Counted from the stretch's first letter, positions 28,001 to 36,829 are shown. The stretch: 64,000 nucleotides of DNA from Microscillaceae bacterium (GCA_003483885.1 DMXI01000586.1:1-64000); one strand, 5' to 3'. The notes: generated by a model from the sequence alone, not told the origin. Translations and numbers: made by a program.

Positions 28001-28508
28001 GCTTTACCCTAAAGTATTTGATGAGTACCATACATTTACCCAAGAATACGGCAATCTGGCGTACATTCCATCGTATGCTTTCTTCTATGGATTACACCCT
28101 CGCGAAGAGATTTTGGTACGCCTCGACGAAGGTAAAACCTTGATGATTGAGTTACTTTTTGTAAGCCCCAATGTAGATGAAGAAGGATATCGGGAAGTAT
28201 CATTTGCGCTAAATGGCCAAACTAGAATCATCAAAGTACGTGACCTTAAACAAGAGGTGAAAAAGGTAAGTAACCAAAAAGCAGATACCAATCAAGAAAA
28301 TGAAATTGGTGCGCCACTACAAGGCAAACTTGCGTCTATATTGGTAAAAGCCGGAGACGAGGTAACCGAGAATACTCCTTTGTTTGTGATTGAGGCTATG
28401 AAGATGGAAACCACCATTACCGCCAATAAAACGGCCAAAGTAAAACAGGTAATTCTGGAAACTGGTATGGTAGAACAAGATGATTTAGTCGTTATTTTGG
28501 AAGATTAA
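25035..28508 (+). CDS. pyc: Pyruvate carboxylase
   Basis: A full-length 1157-residue single-chain pyruvate carboxylase, which makes oxaloacetate from pyruvate, bicarbonate and ATP to refill the TCA cycle. The order is: biotin carboxylase (about 8-460; KLMVANRGEIAIR, ATP-grasp SAGGGGRGMR), carboxyltransferase (about 540-830; YTDTTFRDAHQSL and IKDMAGLL), the PYC/OADA region and a C-terminal biotinyl domain with the target lysine K1123 in EAMKMET. The last 11 codons are duplicated 131 bp downstream. The upstream intergenic region is long and palindrome-rich. Confidence 0.97.
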   Translation: MTQELRPIKKLMVANRGEIAIRVLRAASELKITTVAIFTYEDRYSLHRYKADESYKIGANNDPLKPYLNIEEIINVAKKHQVDAIHPGYGFLSENVNFARRCREEGIIFVGPEPEVMEKLGDKVSAKVIAKQAQVPVIEDSQQKLDTVEIALAEAQRIGYPIMVKASAGGGGRGMRVVKNDAELTKAYQEARSEALKAFGDDTVFLEKYVQNPKHIEVQIMADSHGNMVHLFERDCSVQRRFQKVVEVAPCITIAPETKQKLYDYALAICKSVNYNNVGTVEFLVDREENIFFIEVNPRVQVEHTITEEVTGIDIVRSQILIAKGHNLSDSVLRLYSQEAVECHGHAIQCRVTTEDPENNFQPDYGTLNTYRSGSGFGIRLDAGNAYAGASISPFFDSLLVKVSAWGRTLKGASERLSRALEEMRVRGVKTNVGFLLNVINHEEFNTGKATVKFIDEHPELFNTPPRLNRATRILNYMANVIVNGNPDVRYIDKTKRFNIVKVPDFEKYTYFPKGTKDRLNELGREGFVEWLKNEKCIHYTDTTFRDAHQSLLATRMRGMDLVRVAESYAKAHADVFSMEVWGGATFDVSMRFLKENPWQRLREIRKRVPNILLQMLLRGSNAVGYKAYPDNLIEKFIEKSAENGIDIFRIFDSLNWIENMKVSIRAVRERTNSLAEACICYTGDILDPNNEKYTIDYYVDLAKQLEAEGAHILAIKDMAGLLKPYAAEKLVTALKNNVSLPIHLHTHDTSSIQSATYLKAVEAGVDVVDVALSSMSGLTSQPNFNSLVAAMQGHERENPISLDSLNQFSHYWEQIREYYYPFESGLKAGTAEVYDHEIPGGQYSNLRPQANALGLGDQFETIKKNYAIANELFGNIVKVTPSSKVVGDFAMFMTSNGLTKEDILEKGNTLSFPESVINFFKGDLGQPKNGFPQQMQEIVLKGEQPLTGRANEHMTPFNFDEEWEKFDKKYNQNRISDTYTFEDMLSSLLYPKVFDEYHTFTQEYGNLAYIPSYAFFYGLHPREEILVRLDEGKTLMIELLFVSPNVDEEGYREVSFALNGQTRIIKVRDLKQEVKKVSNQKADTNQENEIGAPLQGKLASILVKAGDEVTENTPLFVIEAMKMETTITANKTAKVKQVILETGMVEQDDLVVILED

Positions 28509-28509
28509 T
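28472..28509 (+). repeat. 38-bp direct repeat, copy 1 (3' end of pyc)
   Basis: This copy covers the last codons and stop of pyc plus one base. It is identical over 38 bases to 28603-28640. The offset is 131 bp. Confidence 0.95.
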
Positions 28510-28573
28510 GAACATCATTAAGGCTAAATACCGTGGGACAAAAATAATTTACTATTCTACAAGCTTCCTCAAG

Positions 28574-28603
28574 TCTTTGGTCTTAGCGTAGCGAGACCAA
28601 AGA
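28574..28603 (+). repeat. hairpin in the segment between the direct repeats
   Basis: TCTTTGGTCT at 28574-28583 pairs perfectly with AGACCAAAGA at 28594-28603 over a 10-base loop that reads TAGCGTAGCG. The right arm touches the start of the second 38-bp copy. Confidence 0.8.
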
Positions 28604-28640
28604 GAACAAGATGATTTAGTCGTTATTTTGGAAGATTAAT
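28603..28640 (+). repeat. 38-bp direct repeat, copy 2 (duplicate of the pyc 3' end)
   Basis: Exact copy of 28472-28509, again coding EQDDLVVILED and a stop if read in frame. It lies outside any gene, between the hairpin and the terminator, as an att-like duplication would. Confidence 0.95.
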
Positions 28641-28661
28641 CTTAAATCAATTCCTACCTAC

Positions 28662-28697
28662 AAATCCCTTGAAAACACCCTTCAAGGGATTTTTTTT
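28662..28697 (+). terminator. terminator of pyc
   Basis: AAATCCCTTGAA at 28662-28673 pairs perfectly with TTCAAGGGATTT at 28681-28692 over a 7-base loop, followed by a T run. It lies behind the second copy of the repeat, as if it were the original pyc terminator moved 131 bp away. Confidence 0.9.
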
Positions 28698-28789
28698 GTG
28701 TTTTTCAAAAAAACTATTGTTCAATGACCCTTTTTTGATTTTTTTCTTGTGATACATAGAGGTTTAAGTTTTACTAAATATTCCCTCAT

Positions 28790-29509
28790 ATGTTATCTAC
28801 TAAAAAATACCTAATCCATTCGTTGCTTATCCTTACCTTGTGTGTACTCAGTGCTTTTAGCCATCAGGCCAACGATTGCGTCTTTTATTTTGCTACCCAA
28901 AAAGGCAGCAAACTGGAAATGACCAATTATAACCGTAAAGGCAAAAAAGAAAATGTGATAAAGTTAGAGGTCGTGGATAAAAAAACAGTCAATGGCAATG
29001 TGACACTAGACATTGCGTATGTTTACTATGACAAAAAAGAAAAAGATGTACAAGCTAAGGGTAATTATAAGGCAATGTGCGAAAACGGTGTGTATAAATT
29101 TGAGTTTGGCGCTATGAGCCCCGCAGCAGGTCAAAAAAGAGGCAAGAATATGGAAATGAAAATGGAAAGTGATTTTCTGGACATTCCTAACAACCCTAGA
29201 GTTGGACAAAAACTCAAAGATGGCAAAATGCAAATTTCTATGGGAACCGAGGGCATGGCCAATATGTTCAAAACCCAGGTCAAAATCACTGATCGTAAAG
29301 TAGATGGGGTAGAAAAAATTACCACTCCCGCTGGAACCTTTGATTGTGTAAAGATTTCTTACAATAGCCAGATGAAAATGTCTTTTATGAATACCCGAAC
29401 TAAAACGGTACAATGGTTTGCCAAAAATGTAGGTATGGTACGCTCCGAAACTTATAATAAAAGAGGTAAGCTCAGTGGGTACACCGAACTTACCAAATTT
29501 AGCAAATAA
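28790..29509 (+). CDS. DUF3108-like secreted protein
   Basis: A 239-residue exported protein with a signal peptide at about 1-25 (cleavage near AFSHQ). The body is beta-rich. It carries TPAGTFDCVKISY at about 182-194 and ends with a WFAKNVGMVRSETY hairpin, the same order as the DUF3108-like protein at 15600 (VPAGTFQTQKIAL). The function is unknown. It has its own terminator. Confidence 0.65.
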   Translation: MLSTKKYLIHSLLILTLCVLSAFSHQANDCVFYFATQKGSKLEMTNYNRKGKKENVIKLEVVDKKTVNGNVTLDIAYVYYDKKEKDVQAKGNYKAMCENGVYKFEFGAMSPAAGQKRGKNMEMKMESDFLDIPNNPRVGQKLKDGKMQISMGTEGMANMFKTQVKITDRKVDGVEKITTPAGTFDCVKISYNSQMKMSFMNTRTKTVQWFAKNVGMVRSETYNKRGKLSGYTELTKFSK

Positions 29510-29520
29510 TAAGTTTATCA

Positions 29521-29558
29521 AAGGCCGAAGGTATTTAGCTTTCGGCTTTTTATTTTTA
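29521..29558. terminator. terminator between convergent genes
   Basis: GCCGAA at 29524-29529 pairs with TTCGGC at 29541-29546, extended by A-T pairs, with a T run on the plus side and A run on the other; it can serve both genes. Confidence 0.7.
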
Positions 29559-30206
29559 TGCGTTTTCCAACTGCTCCGCAGTAGTCAGCATTAGTTGCAT
29601 GATTTGATCCATCTGAGAAACCTTCCACTCATCGAGTTCAAGGATGGCTTCGCGATACACTACCCTTCCCAGGTGATAATGAATTTCTCCATTAAACAAA
29701 TCAGCCACCTCGAGCAAAGCCTCACATAGCACTTCATTGTTCAACAAAATATCCAATTGGTAACTTGGGATGGCATCAAATACATATTTAGCCCTTACCA
29801 AATCATCGACCTCATCGGACGAATTGTGGGCAAAGACCTGATGGGCAAATTTTGCGAATGCAGCTCTTTTTTGAATACTAAAAGTCGATAGTCGAGCCGT
29901 ATCACAATCCATTTCTATGCAGAAGTAGTCGGTAGGTTTGCCACCTTTAGTTATGCTAGCCTTATTTGCTGACTCAATATAGCTATGCACCACCCGTCCA
30001 TTAATATCTCCCGATACATCACTATAATTAATTCGTTGATTCCAACCCGCAAAAGGTCGGGCGTGGTACTCCAGGTCAAAGGCCGAAGCCAAATGCTGCA
30101 TGAGCCGATTGATTTTTTGTAAAGAATGTCGTTTTTGTAAATAGTAAAAAGAGATAAATAGTCCTCCTAAAAAGAGAAACATGCCAGTAATTGCTAAATT
30201 CCCCAT
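29556..30206 (-). CDS. Single-helix membrane protein, paralogous pair member
   Basis: A 216-residue protein (ATG at 30206; a GTG 9 bases earlier is less likely). One N-terminal membrane helix (about 5-22) is followed by a soluble domain of about 190 residues with DYFCIEMDCD and YREAILELDEWK. It is related to the next gene, 55 bp upstream: both share a helix at the N terminus, an FCI-E core and a C-terminal part that ends with a helical QLM--A-Q pattern. I do not recognise the family. Confidence 0.6.
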   Translation of the reverse strand: MGNLAITGMFLFLGGLFISFYYLQKRHSLQKINRLMQHLASAFDLEYHARPFAGWNQRINYSDVSGDINGRVVHSYIESANKASITKGGKPTDYFCIEMDCDTARLSTFSIQKRAAFAKFAHQVFAHNSSDEVDDLVRAKYVFDAIPSYQLDILLNNEVLCEALLEVADLFNGEIHYHLGRVVYREAILELDEWKVSQMDQIMQLMLTTAEQLENA

Positions 30207-30260
30207 AATAGTCACATTTTAAAGTTTGATATCATCATTTTGGTTGTAAAACTACTTGCT

Positions 30261-30905
30261 TCAATTCATTTTGCCCATTTGCGCGGCCATTTTTTGCACC
30301 AACTGCATCAAACGCCCTAGTCGCTCTTGGTTGTTATGCTGAAGTTCGGGTAGTTGTACCAATTCTCGATATTGGATAGTTCCTTGTTTGATTTCAAATT
30401 TGCCACGGATATCGCTATAGGATGCCGTCAGTGTTTTTTGAATCACTGGATTTTGTAAAAACACACTGGCAAATGCACTATTGTTACTCTTAATTGAATA
30501 TTTATGGAAAAGGTTTTGACTTTTCGTTTTTTGCCCACGAAAAGTTCTTTGTACCAAGCTTCTCAAGCTCGTTTTTTTCTCGATGCTTACTTCTGGAAAC
30601 TGATACATGTTGCTTTCCAGCAGAATACAAAAGTAATGTTCGGTAGTACTTCCTTGGATTTTCTCGCTGATAAACGCTTGCATGGGTTGCCCATGATGCA
30701 GGCTATACACGCTGGGGTATTCGTTGAAAAAACGATTGAGCCAACCGTAAGAAGTTTGTAAATGAAGATTAAAATTAGACGCAAGCCCTTGCATAAAGGT
30801 TTCTACATTGGCAAAAGCTATTTTGCGTTGTTGGGTAAGAGATAAGATGAGAAAGAGGATGACACCCACCAAGAGCACCACCAGATTGATCCCGATATTT
30901 TCCAT
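30261..30905 (-). CDS. Single-helix membrane protein, paralogous pair member
   Basis: A 214-residue protein with a membrane helix at about 5-24 and a soluble C-terminal domain. EHYFCILLES and TIQYRELVQLPE match DYFCIEMDCD and RVVYREAILELDE in the neighbour. The two genes lie in tandem and were probably made by duplication. The function is unknown. Confidence 0.6.
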   Translation of the reverse strand: MENIGINLVVLLVGVILFLILSLTQQRKIAFANVETFMQGLASNFNLHLQTSYGWLNRFFNEYPSVYSLHHGQPMQAFISEKIQGSTTEHYFCILLESNMYQFPEVSIEKKTSLRSLVQRTFRGQKTKSQNLFHKYSIKSNNSAFASVFLQNPVIQKTLTASYSDIRGKFEIKQGTIQYRELVQLPELQHNNQERLGRLMQLVQKMAAQMGKMN

Positions 30906-31043
30906 TTTTCTTTAAAGTTAAGTTTGTCACTTGATTCACTATTCTTATTTATTGTAACGGGGATCATCGATATTTGGTTCTGTTTTCAGTACTCATTTCT
31001 ATAGGTAAATATACATAAACCACTAATAATCAATACATTAACA

Positions 31044-31083
31044 ATAAAAACCTCCGATAGATCAGATGTTCTACCAGAGGTCA
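31044..31083 (-). terminator. terminator of the FabH-type gene
   Basis: An imperfect hairpin with ACCTC/GAGGT outer arms and a TAGA/TCTA inner helix, followed on the minus strand by GGTTTTTATTG. Confidence 0.45.
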
Positions 31084-31109
31084 TTTATGGGTCTTATTGA
31101 AAAAAATTC

Positions 31110-32183
31110 TCAAAATTGATATATCAGGCAATTGGTGTGCATGCCTGCTCCTACTGAGGCCATCACGACTACATCGTTTTTGGCTACTTTATGCTCAGGA
31201 AGTTGCCCTCGCAAAATAATATCCAGCAAAGTAGGAATGGTAGCTACTGAAGAGTTGCCAATGTTTTGTAAAATTACGGGTACTTGCTGGCAAAATTTAG
31301 CAGTGCTATCACTTACGTCACCAATGGTTTTATCATAAATCGCACGTAGCATTTTTTCATTGGCTTGGTGTAGCAAAAACTTGGCTACCTTCTCTATTGA
31401 AACACCTGCTTTTTTGAGGCAAGCGTGAATTAAATTCGGCATATTCTCTACCGCATAACGGTACACTTTTTTGCCTTGCATTTTTACGTATAACCCCTTA
31501 TCCAAATCAGGATTGGTAGAGGCTCCCATACGTAGATAATTTACTTCTTCCTCACAATTTGAGAAAGTTTTGTTGGCCAATACGCCACGCGGAGCATCTT
31601 CTTTGGAAGCTTTCACCACTACGGCTCCGGCCCCATCGCCAAACAACATAGAATCAGGATCGTGTGGATCGAGCACTCTCGACATGGCCTCGGCTCCTAC
31701 TACCAAAATATGTTCGGCATCGCCACAGGCAATGGCTTGGTGGGCCTGGATCATGGCTTGCACCCAACCTGGGCAACCAAACAGCAAGTCTACCGCAAAA
31801 CAATGCTGACTTTTGATCTGTAAATGATGTTTGACCAGCGCGGCCAAGTTAGGGATAAGGTGCGAACCCTGGCTTTGGTCGACCAGGTTTCCAAAATTAT
31901 GGGCTACAATAATTCCGTCTAATTGCTCTCGATTGATTGCTGCACTTTTAATAGCATTTTCAGCCGCTAGGGCAGCCATATGAGCAGTTTGGTAGTGATC
32001 TTCTATATAACGGCGTTCACGAATTCCTGAAATTTCTTCCAGTTTGTGTACGATTGCTTCACTTGCTTTTTCGATCGGGTCTCCATTTTTGCGAAAAAAC
32101 GTATTGCGATGAAAATAGCTGCCAGGTATTTTGGTGGCAGGGAGGTATGCCCCCGTACCTACAATAACTGAATTTGTGTACAT
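31110..32183 (-). CDS. 3-oxoacyl-ACP synthase III (FabH) family protein
   Basis: A 357-residue thiolase-fold synthase. The catalytic triad is C137 in FGCPGW, H272 in LLHQANEK and N310 in NIGNSS. True FabH is about 320 residues and starts fatty acid synthesis by joining acetyl-CoA and malonyl-ACP; this protein is longer, with extra residues near the N terminus, so it could act on another acyl group, for example in specialised lipid or polyketide paths. It stands alone with a terminator. Confidence 0.85.
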   Translation of the reverse strand: MYTNSVIVGTGAYLPATKIPGSYFHRNTFFRKNGDPIEKASEAIVHKLEEISGIRERRYIEDHYQTAHMAALAAENAIKSAAINREQLDGIIVAHNFGNLVDQSQGSHLIPNLAALVKHHLQIKSQHCFAVDLLFGCPGWVQAMIQAHQAIACGDAEHILVVGAEAMSRVLDPHDPDSMLFGDGAGAVVVKASKEDAPRGVLANKTFSNCEEEVNYLRMGASTNPDLDKGLYVKMQGKKVYRYAVENMPNLIHACLKKAGVSIEKVAKFLLHQANEKMLRAIYDKTIGDVSDSTAKFCQQVPVILQNIGNSSVATIPTLLDIILRGQLPEHKVAKNDVVVMASVGAGMHTNCLIYQF

Positions 32184-32634
32184 ACCTTCTTTTTTTTAAC
32201 CTTTAAGACTTTGAGGCAAAACGCGCCTCATTTTGGCAAAGATATTTTCTGATCGATCGTTCATTTTTTGACCAAAATTCAGATTTTAAACAAGTAGAAT
32301 CTGGCATTTGATTAAGCGCTTAAACTTAAGTTCTGGTTTATTGTGGCCATAAAAAAGCTTTTTTCTTAAAAATTTTGAATATTAATCAAATCTTACAACT
32401 ATATTTTGATATAGTACCATTTCAAAAGAGAAAGCCATTGAACGTGCCATAAAATGCACAACCAAGCCGAGCTTATTTTATACCTGGAAGGGGCGTTTAT
32501 TTGTGGGGTTGATTATCGAAAAACTGGATAACTTCTGGGCAATCCTAAATTTGTTCTCAATAATCGCTGCAGCGTCTTTGCTTAGGCACTGATTTTGCGC
32601 CAATGTTAGCTCAAAATGAAAAACTAAATTGGCA
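32184..32634. other. 451-bp intergenic region between divergent genes
   Basis: Divergent promoters for the FabH-type gene and the propeller sensor must lie here. A 25-codon frame starts at 32454 but has no recognisable content. No clear TAnnTTTG element was found. Confidence 0.4.
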
Positions 32635-35481
32635 ATGAATAAAATATCTTGGCGAACTATCAAAAGTACCCTATTTCGTGTCTATCTATATCCATTCTTA
32701 CTTATCACTGGCTTGTGTTTATCGCACTTCGTCGCCATAGCCCAGGATGGAGACCTCTTTCTTACCAATTATAAAGTTCCCCTCAAAAATATTGATAATC
32801 AAAACCGAGCCATTGTGCAGGGTACCAACAATGTGATGTACTTTGCCAATACCAAAGGAGTGCTTAGCTATGATGGAGTAGTATGGGGAATTATTCCCAC
32901 CCGAAATACCCCCTATTCTCTCTCGATGGATGTACGCCACGATAACTTGGTATATGTGGGCTGTCGCAACAACTTTGGTTACCTTACCAAAGATAAACTC
33001 GGAAGAGAAACCTATAAGTCTATCTCTGACAATAGCGAGAATAAAAAAATTTTTAAGGGAGATTATGGAGAGCTCAATCGCATTATACAACACAACGAAT
33101 TTATTTATTTCTACAGCAATAAGGTATTAGTCAAAGTCAGAAGAAAGAATCATGTCATTGCCCAAGTGTGGAAAGCAGACAAAGACAATCAATTTGCTGG
33201 GGTGTTATTTATGCACAAAAAGCCCTACATACAGGTCAAAACCAAGGGCTTGCACAAAGTAGAGGGCGATAAACTGGTACTGGTAGAAAAAAGTAAACTC
33301 TATGCCTACTTAGATATCTACAGCTCTTTTATGTATGACAATGAGCGAGTAATATTTGTAGCAAGTAACAGTTGGTCTTATCTTTTCGATGGTGAAACAA
33401 TTCGTCTTTACATTCCACGTGATTACAAATACTTGCTGGGTAATTTGATGCGTAATGCTACTCGTATTGGTCACAAAGAAATTGCTTATTCTACCCTATC
33501 AGGTGGAGTATTAATTGTAAAACAAGATTATGGTACTACCCATCGGGTGATCAACTATCAAACGGGTTTGCCCGACGACGAGGTTATCTCGCTATACAAA
33601 GATCGTTTAGGAGCTTTATGGATTTGTCATTCTAATGGTATTTCACGGGTAGACGCCAACCTCCCCATCAAGGCATTTTCGTCTTATGCAGGCATCGATG
33701 GTAATGTTACCTCTTCAGTCAAAAAAGGAGATTCTTTGTTTGTATCTACCAGTGAGGGAGTCTTCTATTTAAGCAAAGTAAGTCGTTTTGAAGAAGTAGC
33801 CAGTCTGATAAAAAAGGAGGCAAAATACCTAAGAACAGTTCAGAAAATTGAACGAGTGATTACCATCACTGAACCCAAAGACCGCAAACGCACTAAGTTG
33901 CGCATTTATCGTCATTCCCGAGAAGGGGCAAAGGATGTCAAACGAAAAATTGATATCAAAGAAACTTCTAAAGTAGAAGAAACACCCTCCCGAGTAATTA
34001 GCTTTGAAAAAGCGTCCGTGCTTTTACCTAATGAAGATATTCGGAAGATTTACGCCATGGCATCTATCCCTTTCATCTACAAAAAAGTAGAAGGCTTACA
34101 AGCCAAATGCCGTCAGTTGTATCCTCACTACGACAACGTACTCATTGCCAGTAATATTGGGCTGTATGCTGCCTCTACCAAAGGCAAAAGAATGATCGCC
34201 AAACCAGTGGTCAAAGACGAATATGTGCACTTTATCTACCAATCAGTACAAGACACCAATCGCTTTTATGTAGGAACCGAGAGTGGTTTACACTTGGTAA
34301 ATTATAAGAATGGTAATTTTAGAGCCAAGCAAAAACTTAAGGATATGGATGACTTGGTGTACTCCATTCTTGAGCACAATGGAAAACTTTGGATTGGAAG
34401 CGAAAATCAGGTATTGAAAGTAGACATTGATAGTGTAGGAGGTTTCAAAAACTTCAAGCGCTTTCCGTTTGCCAATAGTTATTCAGAAAACATTGCCGCC
34501 CGGCTGATTGACGGTGAACCAGCATTTTTCTTGTCTTCGGGCATTTATAGTTATGACGCCAAAAAAGACCGATTAATCCAAAAAACTGGACTACAAAAAT
34601 TTGCGAATAGTGAAACCAAGGTACTCTACCATCAACCAGGTTTTACTTGGGTAGAAACCAATAAACTTTGGAAAAACATTACAGACACCAAGGCGCGAAA
34701 TTTTTTACGTACTCGGTTTTTAGAAATCTTTGATGACATTCAAGACATTTATGTAGATAAAGGGGAAAATATCTGGGTTGTAAACGATAATGCGTTATAC
34801 AAGATCAATCGCCGCGCAAAACTGGATGACCGAAAATACTTTCAGGTATTTATCAAAAACGTACGAAACAAAAAAGGGAAATTCTTACCCCTCAAAGATT
34901 TAGTAGTACGCCACAACGACAATACCCTTTCTTTTACGTTTCAGTTGGCTTCTCCTTTCTTTCGCAACGAAGACAATACTGAGTATCAATATTGGTTAGA
35001 GAACCTGGATAGTCACCGTAAGAAAAAAATAGATTGGTCTGGTTGGAACAAGCGGGCCATTATTTCTTTTCCATTTTTACCCAGTGGCAAATACAAGCTA
35101 CACGTTCGGGCCAAAAACACCTTTGGGCAAGAGAGTGAAGAACAAACTTTTAGTTTTGAAGTAAAACCTCCTTTTTGGCAAACCTCGTGGTTTTATGCCT
35201 CTCAAACACTTTTCTTTTTAGGTCTGTTACTGGTATCACTATTAGTAAGCCGAAAAGGTAAAAAATACGCAAGGGTTTCTTATGTATTGACTTTTGTAAC
35301 GATCATCACCTTCTTTGAATACATTATGCTTACGGCTGAGCCATATGTAGACAATGCGTCTAATAATGTTCCAGTGTTTAAACTGGGGATGAACATTTTG
35401 CTGGCACTCACGCTAGCTCCTATTGAGTTACTCTTACGAAAGCTTATTTTGAAGCGAAAAGACAACGAAAAGGAAGCATAG
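32635..35481 (+). CDS. Beta-propeller/Y_Y_Y sensor-like membrane protein without output domain
   Basis: A 948-residue protein (ATG at 32635; an upstream TTG is less likely). A signal anchor (about 12-37) is followed by two-component-type propeller repeats (for example GALWICHSNGISRVD), a Y_Y_Y immunoglobulin-like domain at about 745-850 (PSGKYKLHVRAKN) and then three membrane helices at about 855-875, 885-910 and 925-943. Related proteins end with a histidine kinase, GGDEF or LuxR domain; this one stops at KDNEKEA after the last helix. It may pass a signal to a separate partner. Confidence 0.8.
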   Translation: MNKISWRTIKSTLFRVYLYPFLLITGLCLSHFVAIAQDGDLFLTNYKVPLKNIDNQNRAIVQGTNNVMYFANTKGVLSYDGVVWGIIPTRNTPYSLSMDVRHDNLVYVGCRNNFGYLTKDKLGRETYKSISDNSENKKIFKGDYGELNRIIQHNEFIYFYSNKVLVKVRRKNHVIAQVWKADKDNQFAGVLFMHKKPYIQVKTKGLHKVEGDKLVLVEKSKLYAYLDIYSSFMYDNERVIFVASNSWSYLFDGETIRLYIPRDYKYLLGNLMRNATRIGHKEIAYSTLSGGVLIVKQDYGTTHRVINYQTGLPDDEVISLYKDRLGALWICHSNGISRVDANLPIKAFSSYAGIDGNVTSSVKKGDSLFVSTSEGVFYLSKVSRFEEVASLIKKEAKYLRTVQKIERVITITEPKDRKRTKLRIYRHSREGAKDVKRKIDIKETSKVEETPSRVISFEKASVLLPNEDIRKIYAMASIPFIYKKVEGLQAKCRQLYPHYDNVLIASNIGLYAASTKGKRMIAKPVVKDEYVHFIYQSVQDTNRFYVGTESGLHLVNYKNGNFRAKQKLKDMDDLVYSILEHNGKLWIGSENQVLKVDIDSVGGFKNFKRFPFANSYSENIAARLIDGEPAFFLSSGIYSYDAKKDRLIQKTGLQKFANSETKVLYHQPGFTWVETNKLWKNITDTKARNFLRTRFLEIFDDIQDIYVDKGENIWVVNDNALYKINRRAKLDDRKYFQVFIKNVRNKKGKFLPLKDLVVRHNDNTLSFTFQLASPFFRNEDNTEYQYWLENLDSHRKKKIDWSGWNKRAIISFPFLPSGKYKLHVRAKNTFGQESEEQTFSFEVKPPFWQTSWFYASQTLFFLGLLLVSLLVSRKGKKYARVSYVLTFVTIITFFEYIMLTAEPYVDNASNNVPVFKLGMNILLALTLAPIELLLRKLILKRKDNEKEA

Positions 35482-35497
35482 CTCTAATTTAACTGTT

Positions 35498-35554
35498 CAA
35501 TGGTTTTATGGCTACATAGTTTACGTTGCTAAGTCTTATATCATAAAACCATTG
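35498..35554. repeat. 13-bp perfect inverted repeat between convergent genes
   Basis: CAATGGTTTTATG at 35498-35510 pairs with CATAAAACCATTG at 35542-35554 over a 31-base gap. It may be a long-loop bidirectional terminator; the T run is weak. Confidence 0.6.
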
Positions 35555-35614
35555 GATTATCATTTTTGCAAATCTTTGGCATCGGACCACAGTTCGCTGA
35601 CTACCGTGATGTAA

Positions 35615-36703
35615 TTAATTTACAATACTTACTTTCCTGCGGAATACCTGTTCTCCTACCTGTGCAACCAAAATATATATTCCTGGTTGGCTTAGTGGCA
35701 GTACTTGTTGCCAACGAATGACGTTTGATTGAAAGTTCCAGGTGTCCAATAATTTCCCTTGGTAGGTAAGTAAACGTATCTGAATGTTTTTACCTAAGAC
35801 GTTATTCATTCTTAAAGAAACATCACCCGCAGAAGGGTTAGGATATACCACTAAACTGATGCGATCTACTACATTTTTGATGGCTTTGATTGGAGAATAC
35901 TCAAAAGTACCATCAAAATCTATTTGTTTTAGACGATAATAATTGATGCCCAGCAAAGGATTTTGATCCTTAAACTGATAACTATTGATGGCGTTGGTGG
36001 TACCTTTTCCTTTGGCAAAGCCCAAGCTTTCCCAATTTTGATTATCAGTTGATCTTTGTATTTCAAAACCAGCATTGTTCAACTCAGAAGCAGTTTTCCA
36101 TCCCAAAAGTACCTGGTCATTTTGTTGGCTAACAGTGAATTCCAACAAATTTACTGGCAAAGATAATTGAGCAAAAGCGATGTTATCGAGCGCAATGTAA
36201 TTAATACCCGACACAATAATCATCTCAAATTCTGTCAAAGGTTGATTGTCCCAAATGGCACTTGAGAAAGTAATATTATCATAGGTAAGATTATCGGGAG
36301 GGTTAATATTGATGGTTTGCTCAATGGTTCCTCCAGCGGCAAGGGTGCCCACAAACCGTACGTTACCAGAGGCAAAGTTGGAACCATCATCGTTACTAGT
36401 CCAGATACACCAAGCCAATGCCGATGATATGGTGAATGTATCGCCACTATTGGTTACCCTAAATGAACCCAAAGAACCTGTAGAACCTCCATTCAGAAAA
36501 CCAGACCCTAGCCAAAAGTTTGTCCCACTACATCCCAGCCCCGCAAACTGTTCTACAAACATGTCTCCGGTGGTAGTAAAACTGATATCACTTGTCGTAA
36601 AAGTGGTTGCATTAGCAGTCTCCGTTTCAAAAGTTTCTATTTGCGCATGCCCACTTAGTATCGTGATATACCATACAAAAAAAGCGCTTATAATTATTTT
36701 CAT
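35615..36703 (-). CDS. T9SS cargo protein with sorting domain
   Basis: A 362-residue exported protein. The signal peptide (about 1-20) ends near GHAQI. A jelly-roll-like beta domain fills about 25-180. A Bacteroidetes linker with NLLEFTVSQQNDQVLLGWKT (the usual LL-F-----V-L-W-T pattern) follows at about 185-260, and the last 80 residues (VYPNPSAGDVSLR to RKVSIVN) are a type A sorting signal. It should be secreted by the same route as the BNR protein at 2313. No enzyme motif was seen. Confidence 0.85.
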   Translation of the reverse strand: MKIIISAFFVWYITILSGHAQIETFETETANATTFTTSDISFTTTGDMFVEQFAGLGCSGTNFWLGSGFLNGGSTGSLGSFRVTNSGDTFTISSALAWCIWTSNDDGSNFASGNVRFVGTLAAGGTIEQTININPPDNLTYDNITFSSAIWDNQPLTEFEMIIVSGINYIALDNIAFAQLSLPVNLLEFTVSQQNDQVLLGWKTASELNNAGFEIQRSTDNQNWESLGFAKGKGTTNAINSYQFKDQNPLLGINYYRLKQIDFDGTFEYSPIKAIKNVVDRISLVVYPNPSAGDVSLRMNNVLGKNIQIRLLTYQGKLLDTWNFQSNVIRWQQVLPLSQPGIYILVAQVGEQVFRRKVSIVN

Positions 36704-36829
36704 TGCCTAAACCTGATGAGTATTTATACAATATAACACAATGAATAGCCGCAGAAAAGAAATATAGACGTGTTTTTACTTGTAGATCGTACCCAGTTGC
36801 CTGAAATTGCTTATAAACCCAGGAGATTC

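Noticed and set aside
29006..29521. 171-codon frame antisense to the DUF3108-like gene
   Set aside because: The plus-strand gene has a signal peptide and a family-like PAGTF motif; the antisense frame has a composition typical of a mirror of it.
32454..32531. 25-codon frame with a protein-like start in the intergenic region
   Set aside because: Too short and without a family match; possible chance or remnant, not supportable.
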